Shown here: in pieces, positions 1 through 11,336 of the stretch
Position numbering within the stretch: the first letter of the stretch is position 1
How the letters are laid out: every line of letters starts with the position of its first letter
From: Cercis canadensis
Taxonomy: Eukaryota; Streptophyta; Magnoliopsida; Fabales; Fabaceae
DNA length: 64,000 nucleotides
NCBI GenBank assembly: GCA_003255065.1
Contig: QAOA01002849.1
Span: forward strand, 62,001 to 126,000
Direction of reading: 5' to 3'
The notes under the pieces: generated by a model
The model's input: only the letters and a program-made list of their open reading frames with translations
Told to the model about the DNA's origin: nothing
The model's database searches: none
Made by a program: the position numbers and the translations under genes

Positions 1-57
1 ATTTTCAGCATTAACCTAATACCATAATAATCAAAACCTTATTTGATCAAATTGCAG

Positions 58-279
58 AAATCAGCTGTGCAATTGAGCAATGTGGTGTATCAAAACATCA
101 AGGGAACAAGTGCCTCAGAAGTGGCTATCAAATTTGATTGCAGCAGCACCGTCCCTTGCCGCGAAGTCTACGTTCAAGATGTGATCTTAGAACCAGAAGG
201 AAGTGGAGATGCCATAGCTTCATGTGAAAATGTTAGATACATCAACAGAGGAAAGTTTTTTCCTCAGTGCACTGCTTGA
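58..279 (+). CDS. Polygalacturonase (GH28), last exon only
   Basis: This is the C-terminal end of a pectin-hydrolysing glycoside hydrolase family 28 enzyme, secreted to the cell wall. The exon begins after the acceptor ending TTGCAG at 57 and runs 73 codons to TGA at 277-279. The translation has the typical plant C-terminus: repeated beta-helix strands (LSNVVYQNIKGTSASEVAIK), the CSSTVPC cysteine pair, and the closing ASCENV and FFPQC cysteines. The catalytic motifs of the family (NTD, DD, GHG, RIK) would be encoded upstream, outside the window. The window edge cuts the gene, so this is not evidence of truncation in the genome. Family assignment is firm; endo versus exo type cannot be told from this part. 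Confidence 0.9.
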   Translation, partial: KSAVQLSNVVYQNIKGTSASEVAIKFDCSSTVPCREVYVQDVILEPEGSGDAIASCENVRYINRGKFFPQCTA

Positions 280-772
280 TGGAAGAAAGAAAATTTAACT
301 AAGCTTTAAGAATTTGTAGATATCAATTATGTAAACAATAGTTGGTTGATTCATTAGGCCTATTTATCTTGTTTTTCATCCCAAAAATCAAAAACAAAAA
401 TCAGAAATCCATTGATTCAATAAATTTAATAATTTAATTACATTCTAAGTTATAGTGTTTCTTTTTTTCTTTTCTTTTCTTTTTTATGAAAAGTTACAGT
501 GTAACTTTTCAATCCAAAGCCTATGATAACTATATACTACACACAAAATATATGATAACTATATGATTATTTTGTGTGCACATTTTTAAAATGAACAAAA
601 TATATCTCTCAAACTATATGATTATTTTGTTATATTTAAATATGATAACTATATACTACACACATATAATAACCACACAGCCTTAAGACTATTTTGATAA
701 ATTTAAAGGTATTTTCCCTTAGTTTCTTGCATGTCTGCGTCCTTTTCGGTAAATTCAATGTTTGACACTATG

Positions 773-828
773 GTAGAAAAATAACATTTACTGTAGTAGA
801 GTAGAAAAATAACATTTACTGTAGTAGA
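773..828. repeat. Two perfect 28-bp tandem units
   Basis: The 28-base unit starting GTAGAAAAATAACATTTACT occurs twice head to tail (773-800 and 801-828) with no mismatch. It is a simple slippage or unequal-exchange product with no visible coding role. Confidence 0.9.
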
Positions 829-1619
829 CTTTCAATGCTCTTTGATCTTTAGTTGTCTATTTCTAACGCTAGTTTTGCCATGAATGGAGGGGGAAATTAA
901 GGGGCCAAAATGTAGAAGAAAGGAACGAAAGATGTAATAAAGATGAAAGTGATGCTAAAGTGCTAAGTTCATATGACCACGGAATCAGTTGTGTGAAAGA
1001 GTAGAATTCACATGCAAACTTTACCATGTGGTATCACATGAGGGATAATTTGCATATACAACTACTATAACTAACTCTACCTGAATTGGAGTAGCCAGGT
1101 AGGATAACGGAATTAACGGTCTTGAACTGTACTTGGACATTGAAATAGGTACTCAACGGCTTGAATAAGAGATATATGAATATATATGCAATTGCTCCTG
1201 TTAATTTGAGAAGAGAGAGAGCTCATGCATGATCCAAGGGATAAGGGCTAGAGAAATTTGCACCAACTTGCCGCAATTCAAATTGTTGGGAAAAATAAAG
1301 TGGTGGAGACCACTTATCTATCTAAAAGTAGCTATAATTCCATATTATCCTAGCAATAAAATTTGAGCAACTTTTTTAGTCCAAATACCATTTTCCAAAA
1401 AGAATTTAAGAAAAATAAAAAGTGTCTTCAAAAAGGTTTGGTATTGTGGTTCAATGTGGTTATGGGACTACTTTAAGGGGGCGTTTGACATATGAATTCT
1501 TTTTAGTTTTCTGTAAATTTTAATTTGAAAAACTAATATTCTCATATTTAATACAATGGTTCAAAAAAAATTCTCAAAAAAAAAAAATTTAGGAATAATT
1601 TTAGAACAAGTTTTCTATT

Positions 1620-1680
1620 AAAACTTTTCCATGAGTGCAAGTGAGAATCTTGGATATTACCATGATCATGGAAAAGTTTT
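1620..1680. repeat. Perfect 15-bp inverted repeat hairpin
   Basis: AAAACTTTTCCATGA at 1620-1634 is the exact reverse complement of 1666-1680, with a 31-base loop. The loop end also holds the palindrome CATGATCATG. It may be the core of a small non-autonomous element, but I see no convincing outer ends or target-site duplication. Confidence 0.7.
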
Positions 1681-2391
1681 TTAAACATAAATCCCCTTAA
1701 CGTGTGTGTGTAAATCCCCCTCCTCATATACCTACAAAAATAATAATGTTTGGTATATTAGGGATCTTGAATTCCTCTACTTTCAAGATAATTAGATAAA
1801 TTACAATTGCATACCAAGATACCAATATACCAAATGCTTACTTAAATGGTTCACTTTTTTAATTATTTTTAGATAAAAGAAGCTAAATTTTTAGTTAAAG
1901 ATATTGAAAAAAATTAGGAATTAAACGGAGTTCAAATTAATGAGATTCATATTAATTAGTTTATTAAAAAAAACGACATATAGGAATAAAAAATAAAAAC
2001 CAGGGGTGGGTGGGTGAAACTTCATTAGGGTCAAAGGATTCGTGGAATATCATCAAAGAATTTCATAAAAATTAAAAACCAATGGCCCTGGCCATAAAGT
2101 TTCATGAAAAGTTATTTCCCTTTTCTCTTTTTTATATAATTTCATTAGTATTATTCTTCTCCTCTGTCTGTCCTTTATTTTAATCCATTATTTCTTTTTC
2201 GATAAAAGAATAATTAAACCTTTTTTCGGCCATTAAGAACTATATAATGATAGAACAAGCATTTGAATAATACAGAAAATCATTTCTTTTACCTTCATAA
2301 CCAAAGAGCCTAATCAAACCCAATAACACACTTTGCATGCTAATTAGTTCCACAGACAAAAAAAAATGAATAAATAACCAGCAAAGGAGCA

Positions 2392-2733
2392 ATGGCTATG
2401 GAATGTAAACGAGTAGCTTTGGTGATGATCATGGTTATGTTGGCCATGGTTCATGTCCAATATGCCATAGATAAAGATAATACTCCTTCTTCTTCATTCC
2501 TCACATGCCCTCCACAATATGTTGATAAATATCATGAGAGTTATAAAGAATACTGCAAGAGAAAATGCAGAAAACAAGCATAGAGCAGCAAGGCTTCTGT
2601 AGGATCCACGGCGTACCAAATAAGGTATAACGAGTGCATGAACAAGTGCTTGAAGCAGGCTCAAGAGAAGAGAAAGCAACGTTTTCCTCCTCCTCCTCCT
2701 TCTCCTTCTGCTCTTTCTATGCTTGGATTCTGA
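2392..2733 (+). pseudogene. Small secreted cysteine peptide, split by in-frame TAG
   Basis: An ATG at 2392 opens 63 codons: a hydrophobic signal peptide (about residues 8-25, ending VQYA), a Ser-rich linker, Cys39, and a charged helix-like stretch carrying a C-x3-C pair (Cys55, Cys59). TAG follows at 2581-2583. The same frame then stays open for 49 codons to TGA at 2731-2733. This distal part has a second C-x3-C pair in a similar context (YNECMNKC against YKEYCKRKC) and ends in a Lys/Arg/Gln-rich and Pro-rich tail. Two C-x3-C pairs on predicted helices recall plant helical-hairpin (alpha-hairpinin-like) secreted peptides, but spacing and Cys39 differ, so that is only an analogy. Likely reading: one gene broken by an amber mutation or a base error. 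The upstream part could still make a 63-residue peptide. Confidence 0.55.
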
Positions 2734-4365
2734 TCATGCATGATGCATGCATGTACGCCCATATATAATCAACTTCAACCCTAGTTTATAGGTACCATAT
2801 ATATGCACAATTATCACATATTTCAATCTTGGAAATCATGACGATAATCAAATTAAACACCAAAGAAAAAAGAAAGAAAATATTTCACTTATTTCAATCC
2901 CATAATTTACATAAGAATGAGAAGTATATATATATATATTCTTGCATGCCTAGGAAGGTTCAATCTTTTGTTATTGGGCTATGATTTAGGTTAACCCAAC
3001 TCCAGGTGCGATACAAGCCCAAATTTGGAAGAGAGGCAATACAATTTCTGTTTGAACTACTATATGAAGTCTAAAATTTCTTCAAAAACTAGAGCCTAAT
3101 GTCTATTATAGCCCGAACTTTCCAAACTAAAGCCCATTTAAACTCAACTATTGTAGCCGAAAACAAAATTTAACTATGGAATGTTTGAAGATATGAGAGA
3201 TGTATGAATATTAGAACTTAAGACTTGATCTCAATGGAATTTTATCATGATATCTCTGAATTAGCTGCTTGTCACAACCTCAACAATGGCCTCCTAGTTT
3301 TTTTTATTTTTAATCTTTCAAAATTTACATTATGCAAAAAAGTGAATCCATCCCCTTTCTAACGACCATAAACCACACTTCACCTACCTCTATGAAATCT
3401 GAATTTTAGGATATTGAAAACTGAATATTTTTAAACTATTCCCCTCAACAATAGGGCATTAATATTGAATTAATTTATTTATTTATTTTTGTCATAAGAT
3501 AGATAAAATTAATTTTTTTAGCTAAAGAAATGAAGTAAATAAAGATTTGAACCTCAAACCTCAACCTTTTGAAAATATCCCTGGACTAGTTTTATTATAT
3601 ATGCGTGAGTGATAGTGACTCTATGTTTTCAAAATAGAAATGAGATAATGACATGTACATAAGGTATAAACTACTTCCCTAATTTGCTTAAACATCAAAA
3701 ATATTTTTTTTCAAAAATTGGACTGTCCACCCAAAGGAGAAAGAAAGAAAGTCCATGCATTTTCCTTTTCTTTTAACAACCTCTCAATCAAATATTCAAA
3801 CCATAAACTAAATAAATTAAACAAGTTGTATTTTTCAATTTCAATATATTTGTTAAATATAGAAGCCTGTTCATACCGTTAGCAATAGATATTATAGCTA
3901 GGTATTTAATTAATTTAATTAGAATCGCTATCTTGGTGATGCCACTCTATCAATTTGAGAAGCAAAATCCCAACAACGGTCAAAGACACGCAGAGGCACA
4001 AACCAGTTTCTCATAAGTGGCCTATATGATATTTAGGATCAACGGGTAATTAATAATATAATCCTCAGTATTAGAATAGATGATGGTGATGATTTAAACA
4101 AGTTTTTCATTGAATTCAAAACCTCCAATTAGGCTTCGAATTTCTAAATATGATATGAGAGATGCTACATGGCTTAGGAGATTTCTATCCCCATAGGCCA
4201 CTGGAAAATCTAGTACCATTAGATCCATGTTTGTAGTGGCACCACATCACTCTTGCAAATGTTCCCAAGCCAGTGAGCATTTTTCATATGGAATCAACTA
4301 AATTCAGAGGAAACAAAAGAAGATATTGTCAATTTTTTATGCGAGTCCAATGACATTTCCTTTAA

Positions 4366-4479
4366 ACATGTGAATTAAATGTCTGATGTTAGAGGTTCAA
4401 TTCTTAATAATATCTCTTTAAAACATATGAATTAAATGTTTTGACGTGAGAAGTTGAATTCCTAGTATACTTTCTTTCT
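4366..4479. repeat. Diverged tandem pair of about 57 bp
   Basis: Two adjacent units start with ACATGTGAATTAAATG and ACATATGAATTAAATG. Both continue with a similar GTTAGAGGTTCAATTC or GTGAGAAGTTGAATTC segment. The units have drifted, so this is an old duplication. Confidence 0.55.
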
Positions 4480-4969
4480 CATTTCTAAGTGATTTATGCT
4501 CCTTTGATGTAAAAAAAATTAAAGATACCTTCATAGTTTGTATATACAAATTAGATGCTTATGTTTGGTGTATTAACACTAAAATTAAGTCATTGGTATC
4601 CAAGGTCCTTGTCGGTGTCAGGCATCCAATATCAACAATATTTGGCATATACTATAATTCTCAAAAAAAAAAAAAAAAAAAAAATTGAAAATTTGACGTG
4701 GGAGAGAGGCATCAACTTTAGGTCATGAAAGTTAGAAATTTAAGATTACTAAGCTTCCAATGGGTATCACATATTTTTAAAGTACGAAAAATTTAAATTA
4801 TGATACAAAGTATGGGAACATTGAATACCAATCTACCTTATATTCCTGTAGAATATATACCATGTGTTATACCAAAAAATCAAAGATATCGATATGTCAA
4901 GTATGTTTTTCAAAGTTGTAAAGCGTTTGCAAGAGTTAATAATCTCTCTATATATTTTTTTTTCTATTA

Positions 4970-5026
4970 GATAGAGAATTGAAGTTAAGTTTTTTGANGA
5001 TAGAGAATTGAAGTTAAGTATTTTGA
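4970..5026. repeat. 28-bp duplication across single N (4998)
   Basis: The 28 bases before the N (4970-4997) recur right after it (4999-5026) with one mismatch. The same pattern occurs at most N bases here and is best read as an unmerged overlap between contig ends. Confidence 0.8.
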
Positions 5027-5574
5027 TATTGGGAGAATAGAGAATCAAACCTTAAATGCTAACCTTAATTATAAAACATCACTTAAACTAGTTGTGCAGT
5101 GTAATCGATAATTGATTCACTTAATACAAGTAATTCTTGACAGCATTCCTTCCTTCTATATAAAATAAAATGTGTGTGGAACCCTCTTTGTCAAAGGTCG
5201 GTCCAAAAATATAATAAACTACCATATTCATGTACTTTTCTATGTTATCTCTGCTTGATCTTTGGGAGAATGGAAAAATAAAGGGATAAATGAAAGAATC
5301 TAGTACTGATCACCTGGTATGAGGAATAATAAGAGGATAAGACCCTTCACATAATTTATAGCATGGAAACTCAAGCAACAAACTCTTCTTTAGTTCCAAA
5401 GGCCAATAGAATTAACTTGGTGTGGCTTGACTATGTTTATGTGTGATTATATGTGTGTTAAGAGTGTTCATGTTGCAAAAGAAGAAAAACCTTGTGTGTT
5501 TCGAATGCAAAAGATTAAAAAACTCTTATGAAAGAGGAGCTAGCTATTAAATATAAAATCATTATCTCTTTGTT

Positions 5575-6125
5575 ATTTGGTCAAATAGGCTATGATACCA
5601 TTAGGGGTGTAATCGGTTTAGTTCGGTTTAATTTACACCCTGAATCGACACTGAACCGACCAAACCATATTGGTTCGGTTCGGTTTTTCAAATTTTGAGA
5701 GTAAAATCGAACCGAACCGGTCTGGTCCGGTTCAGTCAATTTGGTCAGTTTTTGCTAGAAAATCTGCCTAAGATATTTTTTTCAAATTTGAACAAGAAGA
5801 AAGCCAAAAACTGAACCGATTTTAGCCATTTTAGAAAGAAAACACTTCAAAATCACCAAAACGACGTCGTTTTAGCATACTCATTTTGGTCTGGTTTATT
5901 TTTGGTTTTCTTTCTTTAAAATTGAGAATCAAACCGAACCCCCTCAGTTTTTTAGAAAATAAAACCGAGAACCGGACCAACCCCCTCTGTCAGGTTCGGT
6001 TTTTCCCGGTCCGGTTTGGTTCGGTCTGTTTGACCAGTTTAGCTTACACCCTTAGATACTATGTCAAGAACCAATTCAACTCAAAATTTTAAGCTGTTAG
6101 GTGAATGTTTATAAATGGTTTTATA
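5575..6125 (-). mobile_element. Miniature LTR element remnant, split by a hAT MITE
   Basis: On the minus strand a near-match to the methionine-tRNA primer-binding site (plus strand GCTATGATACCA, 5589-5600) sits directly beside an LTR that starts TGTCAAGAACCAATTCAACT in the uninterrupted form. The LTR resumes at 6061-6115 and ends near TTTTATATCTAACA. The same LTR occurs at 6825-7520 and 41575-41949. The hAT MITE at 5602-6054 has inserted exactly at the primer-site/LTR junction. Only one short LTR part is recognisable; it is a degenerate copy with no coding sequence. Confidence 0.6.
5602..6054. mobile_element. hAT-type MITE with 8-bp target duplication
   Basis: The 453-bp element begins TAGGGGTGTAA and ends TTACACCCTTA, which are imperfect terminal inverted repeats. 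The flanks are GATACCAT (5594-5601) and GATACTAT (6055-6062), an 8-bp target-site duplication with one change. Eight bases are characteristic of hAT transposons. The inside is rich in GGTTCGGTT and its complement ACCGAACC, as in many plant hAT MITEs. It encodes nothing. Confidence 0.85.
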
Positions 6126-6824
6126 TCTAACACTAGCTAGAGTGATGGACATGCTAATTGCTCACTTGCTAACCAGCATATATAGATGACAAAATTTGTG
6201 AAAGTAGACAAGGAAAGTGAATCTCCTAAGAGTGATTCCACAAACGATTCGTGAAAGAAGACAACAAAAGTTTATATCCTAAGTTAATGATTCAACAAAT
6301 GATACAAGATACGCGTGACACTTGATGACTTGAACATGATAATCAGCCTTCATTTAAGGAGGGTTTTATGGGTACTCATACATGACAGAGTGTAGAAAAG
6401 TAGACAAGTTTTTTTTTTTTTTTTTTTACATTGCGGTTAGGTAGTGTTCTTGTGAGTTTATGCACATCTTAACTTATTTATGTCTTCCATCAACGGTAGA
6501 ATTCGGGAATTTATAAGAGATTTTCTTGCAGTTTGATCCTAAGGAACTGGTCTTGTAGGATCAAACATGTGACCATGTGCTTACGGCTTACCCCACATCG
6601 CATTATCACCTCCATTGTGGCCAGGCCAACCCCTTCACATTAGTGTGAAAAAAAAAGGTAAAAAGGTAAAAATCAAGAGTCTCACACTGAATAAAAACAA
6701 AGTGCTAAGGGGTGTAGTCTAAATATCAACTATGGTAAAAAGAAAACTATAAGATATATAACTGACTAACTGTCAAGTTTTTATAACATATTGATGGAAC
6801 TTCTCACTCACATAATACATATAT
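6126..6824. other. Intergenic
   Basis: No gene is seen. A T-run lies near 6411-6427. The more GC-rich segment about 6430-6660 looks like part of a dispersed repeat, but no ends could be defined. Confidence 0.55.
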
Positions 6825-7520
6825 ACTATCAAAAACCATTTCATCTTAAAAACTTACATTTGTAGGTAAAATCTTAGAAATTGTTTTATATTTAAAGAGT
6901 AAAACCCCTTTTTTGTCCCTGAAAAATTCAACGATTGACAAGTTAGTCCTCCAAAAATGTTCGTTGACAATTTCGTCCTCAAATTATGGTTTCGTATGAC
7001 AAATTAGTCCTCGAATTATATTCACTGACAATTTCGTCCTCGAATTATGGTTTCGTACACAAATTAGTCATCAGTTGAAGACTAATTCAAGGACTAATTT
7101 GTCGCATAAAATCATAATTCGATAACTAAATTGTCAACGAACATAATTCGATGACTAATTTGTCGTACGGAACCATAATTTAAGGACAAAATTGTCAGCG
7201 AACATTTTTAGGGGACTAACTTGTCAATCGCTGAATTTTTCAGGGACTAAAAAGGAGTTTAACTGATATTTAAAATGTTCCTATACAAAAAAACTTAAAG
7301 CGTGAACAAAACACGAGTTTCAAACTTGCTCATATTTTGTGCTAAAATTTTAATTTAATTGAAAAGTAAAAGCAATTAGAATCTATTATGTGACTGCTTG
7401 TCAATAAAGCTATAATATTATATATCAAAATTATTTCATCCCAAAGCTTTAAGCTTTTAGATAAAAATCCATCAATGATTCTATATTTAACATATAACAC
7501 TTTTAACCATCCTATAAAAT
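6825..7520 (-). mobile_element. Degenerate miniature LTR element with nested MULE MITE
   Basis: Two diverged direct repeats resemble the LTR of the element at 41575-41949: one from about 6830 to 7365 (interrupted by the MITE at 6897-7265), the other from about 7421 to 7520. Shared phrases are a TTTCATCTTAAAA-like start, the TTTTATATTTAA block and AATTTTAATTTAATTG. Between them, 7409-7420 is a worn match to the reverse-complemented primer-binding site. The element is old, non-coding and lies on the minus strand. Confidence 0.5.
6897..7265. mobile_element. Foldback MITE, Mutator-type, 9-bp target duplication
   Basis: Almost the whole 369-bp element is an inverted repeat: the left half (from AGTAAAACCCC) pairs with the right half (to GGAGTTTAACT). 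The flanking 9-mers ATATTTAAA at 6888-6896 and 7266-7274 are identical, which fits a Mutator-like transposase. Each arm is built from repeats of a phrase like GACAATTTCGTCCTCGAATT alternating with GACAAATTAGTCCTCG. Transcribed, it would form a long, nearly perfect hairpin. Confidence 0.88.
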
Positions 7521-9799
7521 TAAGATTTTAGGTTTTATTCTCTATTCTCTAATATCTCCACTTACAAAATTTAAACTTGTTCCACTCAATGACAAAAGAA
7601 AAGTAAAATAAGATAGAGCTTCAAGCTCCAATTTCACTTGAGACATAACCATCAAAGTACAAAAGATTGAAAATTCAAAGTCCTATTAGTTGAATCCCAT
7701 TCCAATCGATTGTTGGTCCAATAATTGCCATGCTTGTTGAAAGTATTAGAGAAGTTTAGCTTTGACCCTACCAAGAGTACAAGGGAATTTCTCGATGGGG
7801 CCATATTCAACCCTACTAAATCATTGTCCTTTTGGACTCTACGTATTCCTCCAAAAACCCCAAAAGACACAACATAAGGATAACCAAAGGAAAAAAAAAA
7901 AATCGTAATTTTTAGGCTATAAAAAATATTATAATTTAAACATGGAAATATTATATAGTTCTTAACCAATAAAAATATTCCCACTAGTAAAAAAAAAAAA
8001 AAAACCATTGAAAATATTCCACTACCTGATCTCTAATATTATTGTAAGGAACTACTGACTTGTATCTTTGTACGTCACAGGCCCATATATTGACAAGTAA
8101 TGTTATATAATTCACACACGCTGGCTGTAAGTCTATACTTTTTTCTTTTATATATATTTATATATATAACATAATTTAAATTTTTTTGATTAATACCTCG
8201 AGTATCTTTATTTTACCCAATTAAGTATGAGATTAATTTCATTTGAAAGTTAGAACAATTATGATTTNATTAGGTATGAGATTAATTTCATTTGAAAGTT
8301 AGAACAATTATGATTTTTCTTCTCTCAACAATGTTTTCACTGAACCTCGAATCCTTGACCATAGCATAATTTGAATTTAATTATAACTTAATAAATTTTA
8401 AGTGAACCTAATTCACTTCAACTTTTTCATATGTCCTTAAATTTTTAAACCTCAACACCATACGCGTAGAAATCATTTTTGTACATTGATGTTTCAGAGA
8501 TGGACAAAAGTAGACAGCAAAGTTAGACAAGAGAGAAGTAAGAGCAGTCTTATTCTCACTATTACTATTCACACATTTTCTTACTATTGTCGTCTTAGTT
8601 AATCTATGTTTAAAATTTTAACTATATGGCTCAAATTCAACATACTTCATAGACGTGAGAGATGGTGAAGAAACAATGGTAGGTAAAAGGTTTACCATTT
8701 CTCAAGAAGTAAATCATTGGTTATGGATTCTTGGCTAAAATAAAGAGAATTATGCTGGAATATTAGGTGTAGAGGAGTAAGGGAATCTCTTTTGTTCCAT
8801 CAATTATGATGGGTGACATGTAGAAATTCCACTACTTAAAATATTAGGATTTGGTCTAATGATATAAAAATTTAGGTAGTTTGTAAAACCTTGAATTCAA
8901 AAAAAAAAAAATTGCATTTATCNTTTAAATTAAAACCACCAGCCATTATCTCTTTCTGCATCTCTCTTTGAAGTAAGAGAGAGATTCTCTTACTCCTTGA
9001 GCATCTAAGAAATGAATCGGTTAAAATTCAAGTAGGTTAAAATTAAATTCATATGTTACCATATAAAGGTAAAAGCAGTGTCTTTGTGTGGATGTATAAA
9101 AAAAATATAACTCAAAAATTAAAAGAATAAAACTAACTCTTGCATTTACAATTATGTAGAGAAAATCAAGTATCTAATCTATATGCTATGAGTAGTATGG
9201 GAAAAAAAGCTTAAGTAGTTTCCTTATAGTTTAGTTTAGATGGGATTAATTAAATTCAAATTATGCCATATGTATATAATAGTCACGGTAACTATTATGT
9301 TAATAACATTACTTAATTGTACATGTGGTTCTATAAAATAAAAATAAAAATGTAATGCTATTTATACATCATTTTCTCTTACAACTATACATGTATGTCA
9401 GCATATAAATTTTCATGTAAGTTCAATTGAATCCGCTTAATTTTTTTCTTATTAAACTCATATCCACACATGCATTATTGAATAGAAATATTTTCAAATA
9501 AATGCATATTTTTGTAAAGCATCGTTACTCAAGAAAGGTTGAAAATATTATTTCACAGGGTTGAGGAGAATAATAATAAATTATGCAAAGATGGAGACTG
9601 GCTCCTGTCCAGCGCCAAGTTCATTTTCAAGCAGACAAAAGGGAGCCTTGGGATAAAGTTGTGGAGTTTCTGATATAAGGGTGTCTCCTTCTGTTCCCCT
9701 CAAACACATTCACTTGTATCCACTGAGCTCTCTCCCTCTTTCTCCCTTTCTGAAATTACCTTTCACTAGTACTTTTCTTGGATAGATTCCATAGGAAAA
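7521..9799. other. Intergenic; LOG upstream region
   Basis: No convincing gene. A minus-strand open frame at 7652-8008 has mixed composition and no family likeness. An N-flanking duplication lies at 8220-8316 and another N at 8923. The last 200 bases or so should hold the LOG promoter and leader: a TATA-like GATATAAGG at about 9671 lies about 130 bases before the start codon. Confidence 0.6.
8220..8316. repeat. 48-bp duplication across single N (8268)
   Basis: Bases 8220-8267 recur at 8269-8316 with one mismatch. It has the same form as the other N-linked duplications. Confidence 0.85.
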
Positions 9800-11336
9800 A
9801 TGCAAGGAGAAGAAAGGGTGTCTGCAGAAAATGAGCAGAAAGGAAAGTTCAAAAGAATATGTGTCTTCTGTGGCAGCAGAGCTGGATACAAGTCTGCATT
9901 TGGTGATGCAGCTCTTGAGCTTGGCAAATTGCTGGTAATTCAAGTTCTACTTATATTTACCAATTCATAAAAGAATGGATTTTTCCTCTTCTGCTACCCT
10001 GATTCTTGAAAAAAAAAACAAGTCTTGCACGTGTTTTTTTTATTGATCTAATTTGTTTTAACAGGTTCAGAAAAAGATTGGTTTGGTTTATGGTGGAGGA
10101 AGCTTAGGACTAATGGGCTTGATATCTAAGACTGTGCAAAATGGAGGTTGCCATGTTCTTGGGTACATCTTTTTTTTCCTTGATCAATTGGATTAGATTA
10201 GTTTAGATTTTCTACATAAAATTCACCAATATGTATGTAATTCTTTATCTTTCCCTTGTTAGAGTGATTCCTAAAGCTCTGTTGCCTCCTGAGGTACTAT
10301 TTCATCTTCAATTACCAATGTTCAGTACGCTCCTTTTTTGTCTGAAATGATGAATTACTTATACTGATCAAAACCCACATTCAGATATCAGGAGAATCCT
10401 TTGGAGAAGTGAAAACAGTTGCTGATATGCATGAAAGGAAGGCAGAAATGGCTAAACATGCTGATGCATTCATAGCACTTCCCGGTTTATTTTACAACCA
10501 TAAAATTCAACTCTTCACATTCATTTTCTACTTCAAACTTTCTTATAGAAAGTTCATATATATATAACTTACAACCAAAGTTATTGGAAACTTTTCAGGA
10601 GGATATGGAACCATGGAGGAACTTCTGGAGGTGATAACCTGGTCTCAGCTTGGAATACATGATAAACCAGTAAGATTGCCCTTTTTAACTTCTTTTAGAT
10701 GCATGAATATGTCACTGAAAGAAGATTCTTGAAAGAAAAACACAGTTATGTAGACTTGTGTTTCAATTAAAATCTTTTTGTTGATATATGAAGGTAAGGT
10801 TTGAATCTATCTGTAAAATATCAAAATCTCTCGTCACTAGACGACACCTAATGACTTGTCTAATTAGAATTGATAAGTCTTTTCTTGCTTTTGATTAGTA
10901 AGTTTCATTTTAACTTTGGTTCTGCAGGTGGGATTGTTGAATGTAGATGGGTATTTCAATAGCTTGCTGGCCTTATTTGACAAGGGAGTGGAAGAGGGTT
11001 TTATAGATGACTCTGCAAGACATATTGTGGTAATAGCAGACACAGCAGAAGAACTCATAAAGAAAATGGAGGTATAATATGGGACAAAACATGCAAGTTT
11101 TCGCTATGTCCAAGATAAAACATTTATGGTAGTTCTAGTTGCTGAATTATTGGAACGTTGACGAAACAAAGTTGTAGGGTAAAAGTAGGGAATGATTTGT
11201 AATGTTCATTTCTTGTTTTTTTTTTTTTTTTTAACAGGAGTATGTCCCCATTCATGACAAGGTTGCACCCAGACAACGTTGGGAAGTGGACCAATTATTA
11301 GAGCCTACTCAAAGTGGGGAACCCCTAAAATCTTAG
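9800..11336 (+). CDS. LOG: Cytokinin riboside 5'-monophosphate phosphoribohydrolase
   Basis: LOG enzymes release active free-base cytokinin from its nucleotide in one step, in the cytosol and nucleus. Seven exons join in phase: 9800-9934, 10065-10162, 10263-10293, 10385-10484, 10599-10669, 10928-11071, 11238-11336, giving 225 residues, the normal size. Visible hallmarks are the N-terminal nucleotide-fold segment [19 protein letters not shown] (about 56-66), the catalytic MHERKAEM segment, and the family signature PGGYGTMEE (about 121-129). The last two distinguish true LOG enzymes from mere lysine-decarboxylase-like proteins. The C-terminus [15 protein letters not shown] is typical of the plant LOG1/3/4-type group. 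The start is the first ATG of the exon, followed by a short acidic leader. I cannot say which LOG paralogue it is. Confidence 0.97.

Larger units (their letters stand above)
280..2391. other. Intergenic, AT-rich
   Basis: No gene is seen. The stretch holds the 3' flank of the polygalacturonase gene, a short tandem repeat at 773-828, a perfect hairpin at 1620-1680 and several A/T runs. Around 525-665 the phrase TATGATAACTATAT recurs several times. The last 150 bases are probably the promoter and leader of the small peptide gene. Confidence 0.7.
2734..5574. other. Intergenic, AT-rich
   Basis: No gene is supported; open frames are short and low in complexity. It holds a TA run near 2927-2940, a pair of about 57-bp diverged direct repeats (4366-4479), a long A-run near 4664-4684, and the short duplication around the N at 4998. 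Confidence 0.65.

Noticed and set aside
7652-8008. 118-codon minus-strand open frame
   Set aside because: Its first third is poly-Phe/Ile from A/T runs and the rest matches no family I know. There is no start context or neighbouring exon in phase.
8923-8923. N base checked for flanking duplication
   Set aside because: No repeat is visible on either side, so it does not support the contig-overlap pattern.
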